The position numbers were made by a program, and so were the translations under genes. From assembly GCA_965153455.1 (NCBI GenBank), contig OZ234493.1, positions 16,420,213 to 16,484,212 on the forward strand: 64,000 nt of DNA, written 5' to 3'. The notes under the pieces were generated by a model that saw only the letters and a program-made list of their open reading frames with translations, was not told the origin of the DNA and made no database searches. This document shows, in pieces, positions 47,301 through 58,950 of this stretch (position 1 is the stretch's first letter; every line of letters starts with the position of its first letter). The stretch comes from Sphagnum compactum. Its lineage: Eukaryota; Bryophyta; Sphagnopsida; Sphagnales.

Positions 47301-48107
47301 ACTAGGCCTAGGTTGAGTGTCGGTACGATCTCAAGCACAAAAATTTCTCAGCAACTAGACAATTATTGCAATGTTCGAGTTTTGAGAGATACAAGAAATC
47401 AATTGTGGATTTGACAAATGTGGACATGCTAACATGAGTTGCACAAATCCTAAGTACCTGTCTTGACATTCTTCGCAACCATGATGTAATTTTTTTAAAA
47501 ACCTAAGCATTTCTATTGACATTTTCAAACATGGTTCCCCTAGTCCAAGCCTTGATACAATCATGCATACATAATATATGAACTAACTTCAAACCCTCCA
47601 TTTAGGGGGCCAATTCCACCTGGGAATGTGGTTAGCTGATGATGTTTAATTGGGTGGTAAATGGTTTCTAGCTGAGGGTTTGTTTTAAAATGTAACTAAT
47701 GTTTTTTAGTGCTTTTCACTGTTAATTCACATCATGCAAGGTTGCTCTCCATCATTGATGGCAACACAAGTGGAAGTAGCACCTTGTCCCACCCAAGGAA
47801 AAAATCTAAAACCTATATATATGTGTCCTTTACAAGACACCAAAACAAGTCACCAACTTGGAAGAGCCGAGGTATATTTATGAATGCACCAAAGCTGGTA
47901 GGGTGAACCCAAATCTCATTACATGGTAATGGGCTTTGCTAGGGCATGTTCCAAGGTCTAGAGCAAATCAATATCCACCAGCGCACCATCCACTGGATGG
48001 CTGTTATGGCTAAGTTGTGGGTGGACCTCCAGTAAGTTACTATATAGTTTCACCTTGATAACCCATTTTGTGAGAAGTAGGTGTTGTCCATATGTTGGTA
48101 GATAGGT
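44373..48107. other. Intergenic, with the right inverted-repeat arm
   Basis: No supported gene. 45,537-45,606 is the partner of the inverted-repeat arm at 41,711-41,791. Between 44.9 and 45.5 kb are loosely repeated words (CCCTTATTTTC, TTTCCCCTC), possibly an old tandem repeat. 46.1-48.1 kb is AT-rich and unassigned. Confidence 0.45.
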
Positions 48108-48430
48108 AACAAGGGGTGTGTCCCCCATTGTGAACTTGCCATTTACATTAAAAAGTATCCTAAGGAAAAAGAAGAATTATGGAAACTCAAATATTTCACT
48201 ATGCAAAAATATAGTCTTCAAAAAGTCCTTTAAACAAATTAAAATCCTTCAAGATATTATAAATCTATAACTAATCTCAAGTTTGAACACAAGCCAAAAC
48301 ATCATCTTTCAAAAATCCTCATATGAAAATAAACCTAATATCTAGGAACCAAAATCCCTTTAAACTACTATACTCTATAATAAATTTAAAACACAATATT
48401 CTTGCTTTGCTAGGCAATGCCAACAATAAA
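48108..48430 (+). repeat. Dispersed repeat family 1, copy B
   Basis: Direct-orientation match to 9,277-9,597 along its whole length, from AACAAGGGGTG through CTTCAAGATATTATAA and CAAGCCAAAACA to ACAATATTCTTGC. Divergence is moderate and indels are small. No terminal repeats are identifiable. Confidence 0.75.
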
Positions 48431-51400
48431 ACAGATAATTAGTTTGTAAGTAGACGATTTATACATAGGTAAGGGATGTTTTTTAAAAAACTAATTGAAC
48501 TAACTACCATCATCAGTAAGGGAACTGGAACCCAACAGAAAATTGTTTCCAGAGCATTTACATTCATTTTGCATGGTGCACTAGTGGGTGCTGGTTCACT
48601 AGGATTCCGAGAAACTTTGATATGGCTACCCAACTAACATAAACCCCAGGTCTATGCCAAGAGCACGAAGAAAAAAAAGTTTTCCGTTCAATATTCAATT
48701 GGTGGCAAATTGGCCAATTTCAACACTTTTGTCTATTGCTAGTGAACATCTGGCCCCAGCAGATTCAACGTTTGGCTTTCAAAGCAACTAAACATTCTAG
48801 GAAATTTCCATGTAGAGGAACTTTGAACTAGGTGCCAGCAAAATGCAAACACTTCGCAATATCTCTCTACTTTTACTTATGTACCTACCTAAGTTAAATA
48901 TTGTAATTTATCATAGTTCTTTTGCATTTGGCATATACTAGACTTGGCAAATTTTGTTGTTTTCAATTGATATTGAAGATACTAAGCCATGCTTGTTTGT
49001 GTTTGTGCTTGAAATGGTCAATAGTAGTGGCATTAAAACAACTTTATGTTGAGTGGAACAAAACATATGATCTTCAAGGCACAGTTCATGGCTAGCATGC
49101 AATCACTATTCAAAATGATGTTGATCCTTGCTACAACGAAACCTAGTTTGGGGTGTTGTGTGATTTTAGCGCATGCCCAACCTATAAAATTATTGGTTTG
49201 TGGGTTTTATATCACTTACCCTCTTGACAAGCTTTCAAAGCTTTCATAACTCTCTATTATATACACAACTTGAGTTCTCAAGCTACAAATGATGATGTTC
49301 CTACAAGAAGCCTAGTGATAATTCCAATGGAAACTATGATGTGGAGGTTATATGTTTAGTGCACTTGTTGTAGAAGATTTGTTTGAAAGTAGTGTAATGC
49401 GAAAGTGGGTTGTCAAGCCAGTGTGAACACTGGAACGCTCCTGGGTTCTAGGCATAATTGATTCAGCCGACTTGTTGTGACGGCGCCCCATCACTGCTGC
49501 ATGGAGTGCATGGATGTCTTCCTTCTGATGTGTGTGCTGTGAGTTACGTTGAGATGGCGGCTAATATTGATGAAGCCGAATTGATGAAGGAACTGGCGAT
49601 GGCGGCTAACGGAGGGAGCGCGATGGAACAGAATGGCTGCAAGCTTCTACGAGAAGCCAACGGAGATCAGGGAAAGGCTAAATAACTCAGGATCTGATGA
49701 TTTTGCAGAACTTTCCTTTGGAAGCAGATAAACATTTTTAATTAGGGAAAGGAAGGACAGAAGGTTAGTTTTAGGATGGCAAGGTAATTTTGGAAGAGAA
49801 GATCAGTTGATCTTGAGCAATAGGAAGGTGAGAGGACAGGGAATTGATGGACATAGCAAGGAAGAGCTTTGTGGTGAGATACTCTAGGTTGAACACCAGA
49901 ACTTTCCGCTGCGCCTGGGGATCGATCTAACTTTCACTGCAGAGTAGCTCGGGAGAGAGAAAGAGAGAGAGTGACTGAGACCAAGCAACACCAGATGTGG
50001 TGTTTTTGTGAACATTTTGGAGAGCGCTTGTGCTTTCGGGGAATGTAAATAATTTGCACTGTGATGAAAATGTTTCCTCGGATGGTTTGGTGTGAGGTTT
50101 ACCATGTATGTGTGTTGGTGCGCTCTCGAGTCATCATCTGGCAACTCGAGTGACAGAGAGATCTGAAGGTCTGTATCTGTGAGGCAAGGTCAGAGTAAGG
50201 CACATGGACACCAGGGTCCGCTGAAGTCAGTCCATGTGTCGGATGTTTTACGGACCCTCTCTTTTGGTTACAGTAGAATTAACTTTAGCTTTGAAACACA
50301 CAAGCCAAGTGGGAAACATTTGAGTCTTACAAGGAGTTCATAAGACTGGATCTTCAAGGCCAATTGTCTTAGGCTATTGGAAACCTCACCAATATTTAAT
50401 TCTTGTAAGTAACCTTTGTACATAAGGGTTGAAACATGATTGGGGTGCCACATTTGAGTCTTAAGAACTCATTCTAAGGACTCTCAAATTCACCTTTTTC
50501 TTTTCTTTTTTCATGACATGTGTTACATTTCACTTTTTTTTTCATGCCAAATGAAATAATTTTGCTCCAAATTTTATAGAAGCCTCTAAGGTTTTTTTTT
50601 TATAAACTTATGAGAGTGAAAATAATAAAATTTATCCAATTTGGGCCATGTTCTATCAATGGCCCAAAATTCCCAGAGATTTCCCTTATTTAAACTTTTT
50701 ACATTACAATAGGGCATTTGGTTTTTATCACATTCATACATTTTATACACATTAGCACATAAAATGTTTGTGTTAAAAATCTTGGGCCAAAAAAAGTTGT
50801 TTAGACATTCCTTATGAATCCTTGAATTTTTGTTCCTCATGAAACAAAGTCTTGGATTTTTTTCAAGGATTTGGTAAAAATTTTTAAACTTATTTAAATT
50901 TGACATTTTATGGATAGAATAATTCTTTTGTAATGTATCTATTTATGAATAAAATCAAACTTTTGATATGAATGTATTACCAAGTTTCAACAACATATTT
51001 AAGTGAAGGGGTCTAAGGAATATAAAATGAGACAATCCTTTTGGGTACCCCAACCATGCTTTGACCCATAAAACTTATTTTTCACAATGGTAGGTATAGG
51101 AGAAGGGTATATTTTTAAACTAAAGGTGCTTTCCATAACTTCAAAAGCACTTCTAATAGGGATCTTTCATGAAGTGGAAAGCCTTGTGCTACATAAACAT
51201 CCTAAAAATACAATAAAAATAATTATTTTTCTTTACATTTTTTCTATGTTTCTTTAAATGGGCATAACATGGGTACAACATTGATTGTTATACTTGAATG
51301 ATTCAACATTTTTTTTGGATTAACCAATCAACAATAGGTACCTTAATGTGAAGATGCACTTGACATGCAAAACATTAATCTAGTAATATAATTTGCTGCA

Positions 51401-52094
51401 ACATATGAAAGCAAAAACAAAATAAACATGGGATCTTTCCGATGTTAGTTTTAAGGTGTTTATTGTTGGATTTGCACAAAACCATAAGTGGCAAACCAAG
51501 ACTCTTCGGAAATCTTCCAGATGAAACTTCAAACCTCCATAACTTGTTGAAACTACAAAAATTAATAATTTTAGGAATTTTTTTGGTCATTTTCTAACTA
51601 AAATAGGTTTTTAGCAATTTGCATGGGAATGGGATCCACTATTAAATCAATATATATGCAAGGGAGTCAACATTTATAGCCAAATAAAATCATTTTTGCC
51701 GAAATATTGATATTAACATTAAATACATTTAGGAAATTTTTTTGAAAAAATTAAAAGTGCCAAAATTAGTGTGTTCAAAGTGTATACTTGCTCAAATTAA
51801 AGTGTAAAGATAAGTTTGGAGTATGAGAAAATAATTTTTTTCACAAAACCATCAATCTATGACAATTTATGAAAATTTATAAATTATAAATAACATTGCA
51901 TTGCCACATGACTACCATGCAATATTTCCTTGTTATGCATTAGAATTTCATCTATGTTTAAGGTTTATGAATGAAAAAGTGACATAATTTGGGGCATTAT
52001 AAGATGTAGACATCTTGAAAACAAATTGAAAACACATGATGAATGTTTTCCACAACCTCACACTCATGAAAATAATGGGATGAAATTTGGGGTG
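48431..52094. other. Intergenic, with a GC-richer island at 49.4-50.2 kb
   Basis: Mostly AT-rich without genes. 49,430-50,250 has clearly higher GC and contains a 43-codon frame (ATG at 49,554, MAANIDEAELMKEL... to TAA at 49,685) with balanced codons, plus a short perfect palindrome CCAGTGT-GA-ACACTGG near 49,420. The island could be a short gene, a non-coding transcript or an insertion. No domain is recognised. The 106-codon minus-strand frame at 50,906-50,586 is Lys/Asn/Phe-rich and unassigned. Confidence 0.4.
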
Positions 52095-53992
52095 GTTATT
52101 CATGGCAGGGATTTCCATGGTAGCAATTTTACTAGATGTATACCAAATTTGCAAATGGAGTTTTTACAACATTTGTAAGCTACTAGGCATCCAAACTTTG
52201 TTAACTTGCTTTCAAAAATTTGAAATTTGGGCACATGTTATGATTTGTTGATGTCATCCAGATTCCATATCTAAGTTTGAAACGATATTGTTATCATATG
52301 AATTTTGATGAAAGTAACTCAATTGGGGGGCATTTGGAATCAATTTATGTTGTGGAATTATAGAGATTTGAATGGGAATGCATTAAATGGGCAAATAGCA
52401 AACACTTTCAATTCAATCTTTGGAAAACAAAATAAAAAACTCTTGTTGTTGCAAATATTGGACTTGTCTTCAAATCAATTGATTGGCATCATGCTTAAAA
52501 TGCCACTTGCCACTTGACTCAATTGCTAGTGATTGAACAAACCTTAGAACTTCAATAGCTAGTTGAAGCTCTTTTTTTGTTTATAATAAACTATGGTATT
52601 TATATGCAAGTTAAGAAAAACACATAAAAAAATCTTTGATACATAAAGTCCTTGATGTTTTGTCCATACCCTAAACTCTAAATTCAATTTGTAAATGTTT
52701 TTAGGCTTATCTACACATGAGGAAATTTTGTTTGCCCACCTTAGTTTGGGTGCAATCATATGTACTTAAAATAACAACATTAAAAGGATGTTTGGTCATT
52801 TTGCATAATGGACATCGAGGTGTTTCTCAACTTGTGGTGGAATTTTGAATATTGTGACGTTTTCATCAATGTTCATGTTGATGTTGTATTTTAACTAGAT
52901 TGTATAAATGATTAAGTAAGGGTAGACAACTAACAAAGACATGCAAAGAATGTTATTATTGAATATATAAATAAGAAGCTTTAGAAGAGGTGGTTATTTG
53001 GAAACATAAGTGTTTGAATAATTCCTAAACAAGGACTAGGGAAACCTCTATGAAATTCGTAAAATAGCCAATCCCAAAAATGTTGATTGTAGAAACATTA
53101 ACCATAATCAACTTGATGGAACTCTTGATGCCTTTTTTGGATCATTGATCAACATTTATGGAATCACCAACTTGGACATTTCATATTACAAATTTTCAAG
53201 GAATGTTTCAAGTTCATTCCATAACCTTAATGTTGGTTTGTTAGTGTTGTGAGTAAACAAAAACCTTTCAATGAAGTGGTTGCATCATGTTTTCTTTTCA
53301 CCTTTAATGTACATTGGAAATTTTGATCGTATTATATATGCAATGATGGGACTCTTAGTAATTGCTCTTCTAGTAATGGTTATTAAAAAAATTTGCTATA
53401 TTTGATATCAATATATTCATTTGGACAAATTATTCCAACTCAGAATACTAATCTAGGGCATGATTAAAGTTATCATACATTTGAAACAAGTTGAAAATTT
53501 CAATCTTGAGCCCCTTTTTTTTAATATGTCAAGTGGGAATATTTAACCTCTTTAAAAACTTATTATAATATATGGTGTATGATGAATAATCTTAATATCA
53601 TAATGAGAAATCACGAATTCATTGGGGGAAATTTCAATTTATTTTCCAAGAAAGGTTATAATAAAATAATTCATTAATAATTTACAGATCATGGAAAGTA
53701 TTGAAATTCTCATTAAAATGGATTTTGAAATGGATTTGTCTCGATTGAACTTAAATGTACAACTAATAGGATGGATTAAGCTATAAAAAGATATTGAAAC
53801 AAACTTTTGGTTGAATGGTTCTCTTTGGATATTCCTTTGTTTTGTAGGTTGATGAACAATAATAACTTCAATGGTGATTTTCTTAATGTACCATCAACAC
53901 TTCAAATTTTGGACATATCTAAAAATAAATTTGATGGAAGCTTTCCAACATTTAATTCTTCAAATTGTTCATTATCTTTCAAATATTTTTAA
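52095..53992 (+). pseudogene. Leucine-rich-repeat receptor gene relic
   Basis: Four short segments resemble single plant LRR units: about 52,095-52,172 (FHGSNFTRCIPNLQ); 52,360-52,500 (LNGNALNGQI and LQILDLSSNQLIG); 53,093-53,230 after TTGATTGTAG (NHNQLDGTL and ITNLDISYYKFS); and 53,848-53,990 after TTTTGTAG (NNNNFNGDF and LQILDISKNKFDGSFP). One LRR per exon behind an acceptor is the layout of several LRR receptor kinase subfamilies. No signal peptide, membrane span or kinase domain follows, and the units do not join into one clear frame. It therefore looks like a fragment of an old LRR receptor gene rather than a working one. A complete gene split by very divergent introns cannot be excluded. 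Confidence 0.55.
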
Positions 53993-54278
53993 GTGCTTCA
54001 AATTTTCATCATTGCAAGACCTAAAATGTTTGTTTATTGCAATGAATTTGTTCTATATTAAGGAGTTATTTGTTAACTCCTCCTTCAATCAAAATTTTGA
54101 AAATTAAAGAGATTTAATAATTTAAAACAACATATGCTACACTAATAATCTATTTGTATAGTGTGTCCAGCATACCCACCATGAAATTAAGAGCTATAGG
54201 GTTCAAGTGCAATTAATTTAAACTAAGATTACACATAGAAAAAGTCCAAAACATTACATCAAGCAATTATTATACATT

Positions 54279-54389
54279 CACTACAACAAAAGGTGTCCCT
54301 GTACACCAAGCAATTTCACTGGATTTTGAGTGAATTCACTGGTCTAGTGAACAGGGACTAATGAATTGCACTCACATTTTGTAGTAGTG
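54279..54389. mobile_element. 111-bp MITE with CACTA-type ends
   Basis: The left end is CACTACAACAAAAGGTG; the right end, read in reverse complement, is CACTACTACAAAATGTGAG. It is flanked by ATT on both sides (54,276-54,278 and 54,390-54,392), a 3-bp target duplication. Inside, GTCCCTGT and ACAGGGAC are inverted, and CACTGGATTTTGAGTG and ATTCACTGGTCTAGTGAA form smaller hairpins. No coding capacity. The ends fit the CACTACAAnAAA terminus widely seen in plant CACTA MITEs. Confidence 0.8.
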
Positions 54390-55069
54390 ATTGCAATTTG
54401 AAAAACAATTTACATTCTAATTGTCAATCCAAATCCAAGCAAAAACATCTTTTGTCTCCTTTCTAGAGGAAAACTAATGGTCGTTTGAACATTTCCAACA
54501 TCAAAACAATTATATAATCACTTGATTGTCAAATTGGTTGACAAAATCATAATGCATGCATGGCATTCTTTCCATTTGATTTTTTCTTTTTTTATTCAAG
54601 GTCTTGCAAAGTTCACATGTTGCACACTTTAGCTTGAATATAACCTACTAGGATGGGATACTTGTTATTTCCCACAATAATAAGTTTGCAAAAATGCATA
54701 AAAGTCTATCTTTTTAACATACATAATGTGCTTTCAATCAAGCCAAAATCTTGTTATGTCCAAATGTGTATTAAAACCACTTGGTTATCAGGGTCATTAT
54801 AATCCTTTAGGAATCAAAAAGGAATTTAATCATGTTAATTTCAATTTGCACTTCATCAAATTTATCTGAACCACTATGTTTTGGTGCAAGCACATAAAAA
54901 TTAGTACAAAATACGAATATTATTATTCTTGCTTGAATACTTTATTATTCACAATGAATAATTACTGTAAACAAAAATATCAACCAGTAGGTTCAAATTA
55001 GTTTTAGTGGGATTGGGGGTGTTCAACCTTCAACTATGTACATAAACAATGTGAAACATCTTTTAGTAA

Positions 55070-56095
55070 TTGGATCGGACACAACATGTGTGGGGATTAC
55101 CATCTAGTGAATAAATGGACCCATTTGGACAAATATGCCATGCCCGTACTAGAGGAGATTTTTGATGGCCTTGGTCAAGCCAAGGTTTTCAATACCTTGG
55201 ATTGAGGTCTGGCTACCATCAATTGCCATTGAAGGAGGGTGATAAGGTCAAAACAACATTTTGGGGAATCAATCATCATAGGAAGGATTGTTTGTATAAA
55301 TGGAAGTTTTTGCCATTTTTTTTAAAGAACATCTTTACAAAGTTTAAAAGGGTTGTGGATCAAAAATGTTAGCAGGTTTTGGTTTTTCTAAGTCCTACGT
55401 TCATAACATTATTGTTTTTAGCCTAACCCTAGGACGTCACATGCATCATTTGTAGGAGGTGTTTGGAAGACTTCAACAACATAACCTTAGGCTTCATTTA
55501 CACAATTGCTGATTCTTTCATACTCAAGTGGAATATCTAGGTCATATGATTTATCGAAGTGGATTAAAGGTTCAAAAGGCCAAGGTTAAAGTAATTTCAC
55601 AAGTTCCCCAACCTACAAATGTGAATTGGTTATGAACTTTTATAGGCTTTTGTAACTACTACCCAAAAGTTTGTGAAAGGTTTTAGTAGCATAGCCAAAC
55701 CTATGATGTAATTAACACAAATTGATTGGGAATTCATTTGGGGTGGTGAAGCACAAAAGTAAAATTCAAGAATTGAAAGGCATCCAAGGATGACCATTTC
55801 AATTACACATTAATTAAAATAGTTTAAGGTTGGGGGTTATACTTACCCAATTTGATGATGATGGTTGAAATGTGGTGGCATATGTCAATCAGTTCAATGA
55901 TAAGACGAAGGCCAAATACAACTCATGTGAAGGGGAGTGCTTTGCAATTGTTTGGGATGTGTGTTCATTTAGATGTTATCTTTATGGTAGCCCAATTATT
56001 TTGATTACTAATCACCAATTATTCAAATTTTTGATGGAGTTAGATCAACTCATACGAAAGTTAACCAGGTGATATTAGAAGAAATTTGAAAATCA
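55070..56095 (+). mobile_element. Ty3/gypsy retrotransposon fragment (RT to RNase H), degenerate
   Basis: The translated plus strand matches the pol region of Ty3/gypsy elements in order: the RT fingers/palm near 55,090-55,250 (GDYHLVNKWTHLDKYAMP, then LGQAKVFNTLD), the RT connection at 55,500-55,700 (QVEYLGHMIY; FCNYYPKVC), and RNase H at 55,872-56,072 (EGECFAIVW, FRCYLYGSP, ITNHQLFKFLM). It is interrupted by stop codons and frameshifts. The catalytic YxDD region near 55,400 is missing or eroded. No integrase, protease, gag or LTRs are recognisable around it. An old, inactive fragment. Confidence 0.87.
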
Positions 56096-57699
56096 ACGAT
56101 TGAATTTGTGATTCATTTGTAATCATAATGGACACATGCAACTATAAATAATCTAGTTGCTTCATATAAGTGCCATAAGATAATTAGTCACAAAAGACAT
56201 GGTCATGAAGTTAAAAGTGTACTCACAAACCTTATGACTAGGCCATAATTTTTCATCTTTTGTCATGGATGATCTTTAATATGACATGAAACCCCATTTT
56301 GTAATTGCATTTGTGACTACATTTGGAATAGTCACATGCTACCAAATGTCCCATTGATGGGTGGTTTGGATTTAACCACGTGGTAGTTTGTAGAGCTAAT
56401 GGCCATAAAACATGTGGCAATTTTCCATTTGTTCAAGAAAGATATAATATAATTATAATAATTATATATTATAAGTATAATAACTAAATATTTTATTGAA
56501 ATAAATAAAAATGTAATTATAATAATTAAATATGTAGTACCTATCCTATTTATTACCTATTACCTAGCATAATTAATTAATATAAAAACATGATCACATA
56601 TTCACACAATAAAATAATTAATTTACCTACTACCTATCCTACTTACTACCTTTACCAAATCTACTAATTAATTAATGACTTAGTTTACCAACTACCTACC
56701 TAGTTTACATAGCCTAACTAGATTTAACCTTCATAGCCTAACCTACTAGCTATGCCTAGTAAACTAACCTATTACTACCTATAGATAATTTAGGCTAATT
56801 AATTAAGTATGTAAGCTAGGCTACCAATGTACATAGTCTTACCTAGTTTAATTTAGCCTATTAAGCTTACCTGACTTAATTTACCTACTAAGTTACAATA
56901 ACCTTTTTTAGCAACCTATTAGTCAATAAATTAATTTGTACACTTGGAATTGAAATATAAAAAATTTCACATGTCATTTAATCATTTAATTACACAATGC
57001 CAAAATGTGGTTTTTATGACTTAAACATCTTGTGATTAATGTTCAAACATAGTCATCTAATTTTAGGTGGCCTTTAGTCATTATCATCTTAATAACTATG
57101 GTCAAAATTATAACTACATCATTATATATATGATGATAATTGAAATTAAAAGTAATTATGACTAAAATATGACCACACAATTGGTGTATTCATATTGAAA
57201 CAATATTTTTGAAATAGTATAACCAAATTCACTTTAGTTTGAAATGGACCAACAAAATCTAGTTCAATTTACCATAACTTAGATTGACCTACTTTAACAC
57301 AATTTAACGTATTTTAGTTCAATTTAAATTAATTAACATATCTAGTTTAACCTAATGTAGCCTAATGTAACAATTCAATATAATTTTAAATAATTTATCT
57401 TCATTTAATTATCCTCATTTTAACCTAAAAATATATGAATAATTTAGTTTACATTAGTTTAGCCAATTTTAGCTAGTTTAAAAATTACCAAATTGATTTA
57501 AAATAACCAAAAATAACCCAAATTTAACCAAGTTTACCCTAAGTAGTTTATATAAGTAATATATATAAATACTCTAGTTTACTTTAGTTTAGCCAATTTT
57601 AGCTAGTTTTTAAAATAAAACCAAATTAACCAAATTAAAGAAAAATAACCAAAAATAATCCAAATTTAACCAAGTTTAATGTCAATACCCTAGTTTAGC
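56096..57699. other. AT-rich DNA with ACCTA/TAGTTTA words
   Basis: No gene. 56.45-57.0 kb is rich in ACCTA and CTACC words, and 57.2-57.7 kb in AATTTA and CTAGTTTA words, merging gradually into the minisatellite that follows. TTAGTCACAAAAGAC near 56,186 resembles the subterminal TTAGTCACAAAC of the CACTA element at 33,744. Confidence 0.5.
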
Positions 57700-58950
57700 C
57701 TAACTTATCCAAACTTTTCCAAGTTTAACCAAGTTTAATTTTAAAATAATCATGTTTAGCCACAATACCCTAGTTTACCCTAGGGTAAACTAAATTTACC
57801 CTAGTTCAACTAAATTTAATTTAAGTAACCATGTTTAACCAAATTTTGCCTCGATATTGTAATTTAACATAATTTATCCAAATTTTGCCAAGTTTAATTT
57901 AAATAGCCATGTTTAGCCAAAATTTGTTTCAATACCTTTGTGTGGTCGAATGTATATAAGTTTTGCCAAATGTAACTAGGTTTAACCTAAGTAACCAAAT
58001 TTTGTTAAATTTTGCCAAGTTTAAGCAAAATGAACCTAAATATCCATGTTTAGCTAATTTTTGCCATGTTTTGCCTCTATATCGTAGTTTAACCTAATTT
58101 ATTTAGGTTTTTCCAAGTTTATTTTCAATAAATTAATTTAATTGAGTTTATTTAAGTTTTTCCAAATGGAACCATGTTTAATTGAAGTAGCCAAATTTTG
58201 CCAAGTTTTGTTAAATCTAACCAAATTTCATTTAAATAACCATGTTTAGCCAATTTTGCTAAGTTTTGCCAAGTTTCACCTAAATAACTATGTTTAACCA
58301 TTTTTGTTCAGTTTTGCCAAATTTAGTTTAAATAGCCATGTTTAGCCAAATTTTGCCAAGTCTAGCCAAATTTATCCAAAATAACTATGTTTAACCAAGT
58401 TTTTCCAAGTCTAACCAAGTTAAACTAAAATAACCATGTTTACTCAAATTTTGCTAAGTTTTGCCAAGTCTAACCATGTTCAACTAAAATAACCATGTTT
58501 AACCAAATCTTGTTAAATTTTGCCTAGTCTAACCAAGTTTAACCAAAATAGCCATCTTTAGCCAAGTTTTCATAAATTTTGTCAATTTTAACCAAGTTTA
58601 ACCAAAATAGGGCTCCATGTTTAGCCAAGTTTTGTTAAGGTTTGCCAAGTTTAATCAAGTTTGATTAAGTTTCGCCAAGTCTAACTAATTTTAACCAAAA
58701 TAACCATGTTTAACCAAATTTTGTTAAGTTTTGCTCAATTTTGCTAGGTTCAATCTAAATAGGCATGTTTAGCCAAATTTTGTCAAATTTTGCCAAATTT
58801 ATCTTAAATAACTTTGTTTAATCAAGTTTTACCAAGTTTTTCCAAGTTTTGCCTCAATACCTTAGTTTAGCTTAATTTATCTAAGTTTCGCCAAGTTTAT
58901 CCTTAACACCCTAATTTAGCCAAATTTATCTAAATTTTGCTAAATATGAT
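57700..58950 (+). repeat. Degenerate minisatellite of CCATGTTTAACCAA-type units
   Basis: Units of about 48-62 bp that begin ATAACCATGTTTA(A/G)CCAAA and continue with TTTTG(C/T)(C/T)AAGTTTTGCC and AAGTCTAACCAAGTTTAACC. Unit starts are visible near 57,826, 57,904, 58,238, 58,286, 58,333, 58,381, 58,430, 58,489, 58,549, 58,700 and 58,759. Within a unit, 10-12-bp words of the form (A/G)TTT(A/T)(A/G)CCAA repeat, so a short monomer seems nested in the longer one. Divergence is high at the edges and lowest near 58.3-58.8 kb. Confidence 0.8.
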
